Assembly: GCA_023390955.1 (NCBI GenBank)
Contig: JAEWBW010000645.1
Location: 1 to 11,783, forward strand
Origin: Pseudomonadota bacterium
Lineage (GTDB): Bacteria; Pseudomonadota; Alphaproteobacteria; Rhizobiales; Xanthobacteraceae
DNA: 11,783 nucleotides
Direction: 5' to 3'
Below the pieces are notes generated by a model. The model was not told the DNA's origin. It did not search any database and was given only the letters and a program-made list of their open reading frames with translations. The position numbers were made by a program, and so were the translations under genes. Below, piece by piece: positions 7,073 through 11,783 of this stretch. Within the stretch, counting starts at the first letter, position 1. The number at the start of each line of letters is the position of its first letter.

Positions 7073-8116
7073 ATGATTGTAGGATCTTCGACTTCACCTG
7101 ACGCCACGCGCCTCGTCACACCGACGATGCTGGTGCTCTGGCTCGTGCTTGCAACCGTTCCGCTCTGGATCACGCGGATCGGGCTCTACCCTTATCTGGG
7201 GATCGAGATCCTGATCTGGTCGCTCTATGCGCTCAGCTTCAACCTGGTGTTGGGCACGGCCGGGCTTCCGTCATTCGGCCACGGCGCCTATTTCGGCATC
7301 GGCGCCTATGCGTTCGGGCTCTGCCAGTTCGATATCGTCGCAAACCTCTGGATCTGCCTTGCGGCTGCAGCGCTCGCTGCAGGGCTCGCCGGCGTGCTGG
7401 TGGCGTTGTTCATCTCGCACAGGCGCGGTATCTATTACGCCTTCATGACCATCGCCTTCGGCCAGATATTCTGGACGCTCGCGATCAAATCGCACCGTAT
7501 CACCGGCGGCGAGGACGGCCTGCTCAAGATCAAGCGCCTGCCGGCCGATTTCGGGGTGGTGTCGTTCGATCTCACCGACAATGTCGCGTTCTACTATTTC
7601 GTGCTCGCGGTGTTCGCGGTCGGCGTCGCCGTGCTGTGGCGTCTGGTACATTCGCCCTACGGCCGCGTGGTCGCTGCGATCAGGCAGAGCGAAACCCGCG
7701 CCGCCCATCTTGGCTACAATGTGTGGCTCTATAAGGCGTCGATCTTCGCTTTATCGGCCGCAGTGTCCGGCTTTGCCGGCGGCCTGTTCGCAATGGCGCA
7801 GCTCGCCGCGTTCCCCGACGTCATGAGCCTGCATCAATCCGGCTACGTCGTGATGATGACGCTGGTCGGCGGCGGGCTCGTGAGCTTCTGGGGCCCGGTG
7901 GTCGGCGTGTTCCTCTTCCTCACTGCCCGCGACGTGATCGGCGCGCTAACCAATGCCTGGATGCTCTATTTCGGCCTCCTGTTCATCGCGATCGTTCTGT
8001 TCCGCCCCGAGGGGATCGCCGGCGCGTTCTCTGCAGCCCTGCAGCAGCATTCGCTGAATGCCCTGCGACGGCGCAGCACGTCCGCGATGCGGCTGTTGTT
8101 CGGAGGCGGACGATGA
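7073..8116 (+). CDS. livM: Branched-chain amino acid-type ABC permease, LivM family
   Basis: This 347-residue inner-membrane protein is the second channel half, partner of LivH. It has many hydrophobic segments, the LivM signature GLPSFGHGAYFGIGAY at 64-79, and the cytoplasmic coupling loop SPYGRVVAAIRQSETRAAHLG at about 194-214. RPEGI at 311-315 ends the last membrane segment. A basic tail (LRRRSTSAMRLLFGGGR) follows, slightly longer than the core family needs. The ATG at 7073 lies 3 bp after the livH stop. The TGA at 8114-8116 overlaps the next start (ATGA), so coupling of translation is likely. Confidence 0.93.
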   Translation: MIVGSSTSPDATRLVTPTMLVLWLVLATVPLWITRIGLYPYLGIEILIWSLYALSFNLVLGTAGLPSFGHGAYFGIGAYAFGLCQFDIVANLWICLAAAALAAGLAGVLVALFISHRRGIYYAFMTIAFGQIFWTLAIKSHRITGGEDGLLKIKRLPADFGVVSFDLTDNVAFYYFVLAVFAVGVAVLWRLVHSPYGRVVAAIRQSETRAAHLGYNVWLYKASIFALSAAVSGFAGGLFAMAQLAAFPDVMSLHQSGYVVMMTLVGGGLVSFWGPVVGVFLFLTARDVIGALTNAWMLYFGLLFIAIVLFRPEGIAGAFSAALQQHSLNALRRRSTSAMRLLFGGGR

Positions 8117-8856
8117 GCATGCTCGAGGCGGCAGGTGTACACGTTCGCTTCGGCGATCGCGTGGTGCTGGAAAGTGTCGATCTCGCAGTCGGCGAGGGCG
8201 AGTTTCACGGGGTGATGGGTCCGAACGGCGCCGGCAAGACCACCTTCTTCAACGTGCTCACCGGCCGGGTGAAGCCGAGCCGCGGCAAGGTCCGGCTCGG
8301 CGGCGAGGATGTCACGGGCTTGAGCCCGCATCGCATCGCCGCAAAGGGGATCGCCCGCTCGTTCCAGATCATGACGCTGTTCGACGAATTCTCCGCCCGC
8401 GACAACGTCATGATGGGCCTGCCCGAATTTCGCGCCCGCGGCCTCGACATGGCCCGCGCCGCAGCCGGTGAGCGTAAATTCATCGAGCAGGCCTCTGAGG
8501 CACTGGCCGCCGTCGGGCTTGCCGACAAGGGCGACGTCCGCGCCAAGGATCTGTCGTACGGTGACCGTCGCGCGCTGGAGATCGCGGTGGCGCTGGCGCA
8601 GGCGCCGCGCGTGCTGTGCCTGGATGAGCCGACCTCCGGCCTCGGCTCCGACGGCGTGCAGCGGCTTGCGGCACTGGTCGCGCGCCTGAAAGGCAAGCTC
8701 ACCATCGTCGCCATCGAGCACGACATGGAGTTCCTGTTCTCGCTGGCGGATCGCATCTCGGTAATTCATTGGGGCCAGGTGGTAGCGCGCGGCACGCCGC
8801 AGGAATTGCAGCAGAACGAATGGGTCCGGCGCTCCAACCTCGGGAAATTCGCATGA
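8113..8856 (+). CDS. livG: Branched-chain amino acid-type ABC ATPase, LivG family
   Basis: This 247-residue cytoplasmic ATPase drives the LivH/LivM channel. Walker A GPNGAGKTT is at 36-44, the Q-loop glutamine is Gln85, the signature is LSYGD at 147-151 (the normal LivG variant of LSGGQ), Walker B LCLDEP has Asp171 and Glu172, and the H-loop is His203. All catalytic parts are present and the length is normal. GGAGG at 8102-8106 supports the ATG at 8113. It overlaps livM by ATGA at one end and livF by ATGA at the other, so the three are clearly one transcription unit. Confidence 0.95.
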   Translation: MSMLEAAGVHVRFGDRVVLESVDLAVGEGEFHGVMGPNGAGKTTFFNVLTGRVKPSRGKVRLGGEDVTGLSPHRIAAKGIARSFQIMTLFDEFSARDNVMMGLPEFRARGLDMARAAAGERKFIEQASEALAAVGLADKGDVRAKDLSYGDRRALEIAVALAQAPRVLCLDEPTSGLGSDGVQRLAALVARLKGKLTIVAIEHDMEFLFSLADRISVIHWGQVVARGTPQELQQNEWVRRSNLGKFA

Positions 8857-9554
8857 TCCTCGAAGTGGACGGGGTCGATACCTTCTACGGCGAGACGCAG
8901 GCCCTGTTCGGCGCCTCGCTCGCCATCGAGCGCGCAAAGGTGTTTGCGCTGCTGGGGCCGAACGGCGCCGGCAAGACCACTATGCTGCGTTCGATCCTCG
9001 GCCTGACGCGGCCGCGGCGCGGCGCGGTGCGCTTCGATGGTCACGACATGACGCGCAGCCCGACCCATGAGATCGCGCGTGCCGGCATCGGCTGGGTGCC
9101 CGATGACCGCCGGCTGTGCCCGACCTTGTCGGTGGCGCGCAACCTCTCGATCGCGCAGAAGCGCACGCGCTTCCGCAACTGGAGCGTCAAGGAAGCCAGC
9201 GCGATCTTCTCGCCGCTGGAGTATCTGATGGAGCGCGACTGCGAGAATCTCTCGGGCGGCGAGATGCAGATGGTGGCGATCGCGCGGGCGCTGGTCGGCT
9301 CGCCTGGACTGGTACTGTTCGACGAGCCGAGCCAGGGCCTGGCGCCAAAAATCGTTGGCGACGTGCTCGCGACCATCTTGCGCATGAAGGACGAGGGCAT
9401 CGCTTCGCTGGTCGTGGAGCAGAACGCCGAGATCGCGCTGTCGGTCGCCGACCATGCCGCCGTGATCGACCGCGGCCGGATCGTCTGGACCGGGGAGGCG
9501 GCCACGCTTCGCGATGATCGCGGGCTTCGTCAGCGCCTGCTGGGAGTACAATAA
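8853..9554 (+). CDS. livF: Branched-chain amino acid-type ABC ATPase, LivF family
   Basis: This 233-residue cytoplasmic ATPase is the usual heterodimer partner of LivG. Walker A GPNGAGKTT is at 35-43, the family-typical WVPDDRRLCP at 81-90, signature LSGGE at 133-137, Walker B LVLFDEP with Asp157/Glu158, and VEQN (188-191) replaces the classic H-loop, as is normal for LivF. I chose ATG 8853, which overlaps the livG stop as ATGA and gives the family-typical first residues MILEVDGVDTFYG. The frame is open further upstream to 8769, but that would lie inside livG and add a non-family peptide. Confidence 0.94.
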   Translation: MILEVDGVDTFYGETQALFGASLAIERAKVFALLGPNGAGKTTMLRSILGLTRPRRGAVRFDGHDMTRSPTHEIARAGIGWVPDDRRLCPTLSVARNLSIAQKRTRFRNWSVKEASAIFSPLEYLMERDCENLSGGEMQMVAIARALVGSPGLVLFDEPSQGLAPKIVGDVLATILRMKDEGIASLVVEQNAEIALSVADHAAVIDRGRIVWTGEAATLRDDRGLRQRLLGVQ

Positions 9555-10208
9555 GTGTCCGCACCGCTGCTCGTTCTCGACGATATCAGGAAAGTCTACA
9601 CGCGGGGCCGGGTCATCCGCCGTCCGACATTCACGCTCGAAGCCAGCCTGTCGCTGGACGAGCCGGGCATTGTCGGCGTGGTCGGGCCGAACGGCGCCGG
9701 CAAGACCACCTTGTTCGAGATGATGACGGGCTCCAACGCGCCGACCTCGGGTCGGGTGCTGGTCGCCGGCACCGACATCCACGGGGTCAAGTATCGCGAG
9801 CGCGACCGGCTGGCGATCCACTATCACCAGTCCTACCAGGTCAGGCGCTTTCGCAAGCGGATCCCATCCGCCTTCCTGGCGCCGTCGCCGACCGCAACGC
9901 CCCTGGTCCATCTGTTCGACGAGCCGCAGTTCAACCTGCAGGACGGCTACATCGGCTTCATGCTCGACTTCTTCCGCAAGCTGCGCGAGGAGGGCCGCCT
10001 GGTCATCCTTTGCATGCATCCAACGGCGAGCTGGCACCTCGACATCCTCGCCGAGGTCGCCGAGCAGTTCCTGTTCGTGGCCGGCGGCGGGGTGACGAGG
10101 CTGCCGGATTTTCGCAGCCTGACCGCCGAGCCGCGTTTCCGCGCTTATCTCGGGCCGGAGATGACGCGGGCCGCCGACGCGCTGTGTCAGAGCAGCCTTG
10201 CGGGTTAA
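9555..10208 (+). CDS. ABC ATPase-like protein lacking the helical subdomain and signature motif
   Basis: This 217-residue protein directly abuts livF: its GTG start follows the livF TAA with no gap, and GGGAG at 9542-9546 serves as ribosome binding site. It has Walker A GPNGAGKTT at 44-52, a Q-loop-like HQSYQ at 91-95, Walker B LVHLFDEP with Asp122/Glu123, and His155 in the H-loop position. Spacing from Walker A Lys to the Q-loop (42 residues) and from Walker B to the H-loop (33) equals that in the LivG here. Q-loop to Walker B is only 30 residues, against 86 in LivG. So about 56 residues, the helical subdomain with the LSGGQ-type signature, are missing, and the D-loop is also altered (FNLQD). 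The frame is intact and codon use matches its neighbours, which argues against recent decay. It may be a regulatory or accessory subunit of the importer. I do not recognise a named family. Confidence 0.8.
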   Translation: MSAPLLVLDDIRKVYTRGRVIRRPTFTLEASLSLDEPGIVGVVGPNGAGKTTLFEMMTGSNAPTSGRVLVAGTDIHGVKYRERDRLAIHYHQSYQVRRFRKRIPSAFLAPSPTATPLVHLFDEPQFNLQDGYIGFMLDFFRKLREEGRLVILCMHPTASWHLDILAEVAEQFLFVAGGGVTRLPDFRSLTAEPRFRAYLGPEMTRAADALCQSSLAG

Positions 10209-10314
10209 TTTGACGCGTGAGGTGGCGGGCCGCTTCGTGCTAGAGGTGGCCCCAGATGGGGTCCCATCGTCCACCCAACCCAATCCAACGATAACCAACA
10301 ACAGGGAGAGTCCG
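10209..10314 (+). other. Spacer before the aldehyde dehydrogenase gene
   Basis: This 106-base gap holds a short hairpin (10248-10253 with 10258-10263, one G-T pair, loop AGAT), an A/C-rich stretch at 10266-10303 and the ribosome binding site GGGAG at 10304-10308. I see no convincing promoter. The hairpin could be a weak processing or termination point between importer and dehydrogenase genes. Confidence 0.3.
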
Positions 10315-11751
10315 TTGGCTTACGCGAACACGCAACTTTTCATCGGCGGCAAGTGGCGTCCGGCCCAGTCGGGCAAGGTCATCGAGGTCGTCAATCCCGC
10401 GACCGAAGAGGTGATCGGCACGGTGGCCCATGCCGAGAAGGCCGACCTCGACGAGGCACTGGCCGCGGCCGCCGCGGGCTTCAAGGTCTGGCGCAACGTC
10501 GCGCCGTTCGAGCGCTGCCGCATCATGCGCAAGGCCGCCGCGATCATGCGCGAGCGCAATGATGAGATCGCGCCACTCCTGACCATGGAGCAGGGCAAGA
10601 CACTGGCCGAAGCCAAGATGGAGGCGATGGCCGCCGCTGACGTGATCGAGTGGTTCGCCGAGGAAGCCAAGCGCGCCTATGGCCGGGTGATCCCGGCGCG
10701 CGGCCCCGGCATCTACCAGCTCGCGATGAAAGATCCGGTCGGCCCGGTCGCGGCGTTCACGCCCTGGAACTTCCCGATCAACCAGGTCGTGCGCAAGATG
10801 TCGGCCGCGCTCGGCGCCGGCTGCTCCATCATCGTCAAGGCCCCGGAAGAAACGCCGGCTTCGCCCGCGCAACTGATCCGCGCCTTCGCGGATGCCGGCG
10901 TGCCCGATGGCGTCATCAACCTCGTCTATGGCGTGCCCTCGGAGATCTCCGAGTACCTGATCCCGCACCCGGTGATCCGCAAGATCTCCTTCACCGGCTC
11001 GACCAATGTCGGCAAGCAGCTCAACGCGCTCGCGGGCCTGCACATGAAGCGCGCCACCATGGAGCTCGGTGGTCACGCGCCGGCGATCGTGTTCAAGGAC
11101 GCGGACGTCACGTCGGCCGCGAAGATTCTGGCGGCGGCGAAGTATCGCAACGCCGGCCAAGTCTGCATCTCGCCGACCCGCATGCTGGTGCAGGACGACG
11201 TGTTCAAGGAGTTCGTCGAAAAATTCGTCGACGGCGCCAAGTCGTTCAAGGTCGGAAACGGCATGGATCCCGACTCCAAGATGGGCTCGCTCGCCAATCC
11301 GCGCCGCGTCACCGCGATCGAGGGCATGGTGCAGGACGCCGTCGGCAAGGGCGCCAAGCTCGAGACCGGCGGCAAGCGCGTCGGCAACAAGGGTTATTTC
11401 TTCGAGCCGACCGTGGTGAGCGACGTACCGAAGGATGCCCGCGCGATGAACGAGGAGCCGTTCGGCCCGCTTGCGCTGATCTCGCGCTTCTCGTCGTTCG
11501 ACGAGGTCGTCGAGGAAGCCAACCGGCTGCCGTTTGGCCTCGCATCCTACGCCTTCACCAGCTCGACCAAGACCGCGACCGCGATCGGCTCGGCGGTCGA
11601 GGCCGGCATGATGTCGATCAACAGCTTCGGCCTCGCGCTGCCCGAAGTTCCCTTCGGCGGCGTCAAGGATTCCGGCTACGGCTCGGAAGGCGGCACCGAG
11701 GCGATGGAAGCCTACTTCAACATGAAGTTCATCACCCAAACGGGTGTGTAA
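10315..11751 (+). CDS. NAD(P)-dependent aldehyde dehydrogenase, succinate-semialdehyde dehydrogenase-like
   Basis: This 478-residue cytoplasmic enzyme oxidises an aldehyde to its acid. PWNFP at 150-154 has the oxyanion Asn152, Lys175 lies in VKAPEETP, the cofactor-binding FTGST is at 226-230, the general base Glu250 is in MELGG, and the nucleophile Cys284 is in AGQVCISPTR. Glu381 of NEEPFGP binds the nicotinamide ribose. All are intact. I chose TTG 10315, which has GGGAG six bases upstream and yields the family-typical MAYANTQLFIGGKW. The frame is open back to 10198, but those residues are not family-like. Length and motifs are nearest to the GabD/succinate-semialdehyde group; general aldehyde oxidation is equally possible. 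It follows the importer genes after 106 bp and may share their transcript, suggesting it processes the imported compound or its product. Confidence 0.92.
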   Translation: MAYANTQLFIGGKWRPAQSGKVIEVVNPATEEVIGTVAHAEKADLDEALAAAAAGFKVWRNVAPFERCRIMRKAAAIMRERNDEIAPLLTMEQGKTLAEAKMEAMAAADVIEWFAEEAKRAYGRVIPARGPGIYQLAMKDPVGPVAAFTPWNFPINQVVRKMSAALGAGCSIIVKAPEETPASPAQLIRAFADAGVPDGVINLVYGVPSEISEYLIPHPVIRKISFTGSTNVGKQLNALAGLHMKRATMELGGHAPAIVFKDADVTSAAKILAAAKYRNAGQVCISPTRMLVQDDVFKEFVEKFVDGAKSFKVGNGMDPDSKMGSLANPRRVTAIEGMVQDAVGKGAKLETGGKRVGNKGYFFEPTVVSDVPKDARAMNEEPFGPLALISRFSSFDEVVEEANRLPFGLASYAFTSSTKTATAIGSAVEAGMMSINSFGLALPEVPFGGVKDSGYGSEGGTEAMEAYFNMKFITQTGV

Positions 11752-11783
11752 CCTCTGACGAAAGCCGGCGCGCGCCTCACGGG

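Noticed and set aside
8769..8852. N-terminal extension of the LivF-type ATPase
   Set aside because: ATG 8853 overlaps the livG stop as ATGA and starts exactly at the family N-terminus.
8766..10301. 511-codon open frame antisense to livF and the third ATPase
   Set aside because: Shadow of GC-biased codons; the sense frames have ribosome binding sites and ATPase motifs.
10198..10314. N-terminal extension of the aldehyde dehydrogenase
   Set aside because: TTG 10315 has a well-spaced GGGAG and begins at the family-typical residues; the extension overlaps the preceding gene.
10240..11739. 499-codon open frame antisense to the aldehyde dehydrogenase gene
   Set aside because: It mirrors a GC-rich coding gene, has no family-like motifs, and the sense strand carries all catalytic residues.

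Overview
The window looks like chromosomal DNA of a GC-rich alphaproteobacterium, most likely a Bradyrhizobium-type member of the order Hyphomicrobiales. I infer this from the strong G/C bias at third codon positions, the style of the LeuA and LTXXQ-family proteins, and the abundance of high-affinity solute-uptake genes. No mobile element, CRISPR array, rRNA or phage gene is visible.

Left part (1-2870, + strand). The window opens inside leuA (2-isopropylmalate synthase), which carries an in-frame TAG at 98-100 where a conserved lysine codon is expected. After a strong hairpin come an orphan TRAP-type periplasmic receptor (DctP family) with its own terminator, a small exported His/Met-rich protein of the Spy/CpxP LTXXQ type with its own terminator, and a tRNA-Lys(CUU) gene.

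Middle part (2944-4751). On the minus strand an RpiR-type regulator is followed after 22 bp by a short-chain dehydrogenase, probably as one operon. A 133-bp AT-rich divergent region separates them from the rightward genes. It holds two similar 16-bp partly palindromic elements exactly 30 bp apart, which bracket a candidate promoter and are likely operators.

Right part (4752-11783, + strand). This is a complete branched-chain-amino-acid-type (HAAT/Liv) ABC importer: a Tat-exported binding protein, two permeases and two ATPases. An unusual third ATPase-like protein follows, which has Walker A, Walker B and H-loop residues but lacks the helical subdomain and the LSGGQ-type signature. After about 100 bp comes an aldehyde dehydrogenase of the succinate-semialdehyde dehydrogenase type. 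Stops and starts overlap or abut from livM to the third ATPase, so they are probably co-transcribed. A perfect hairpin between the binding-protein gene and the first permease gene probably gives differential expression.

Taken together, RpiR regulator + dehydrogenase + Liv-type importer + aldehyde dehydrogenase reads as an uptake-and-oxidation module for a small organic substrate that the sequence does not identify. The points most worth a second look are the leuA amber codon, the signature-less ATPase, and the paired operators.
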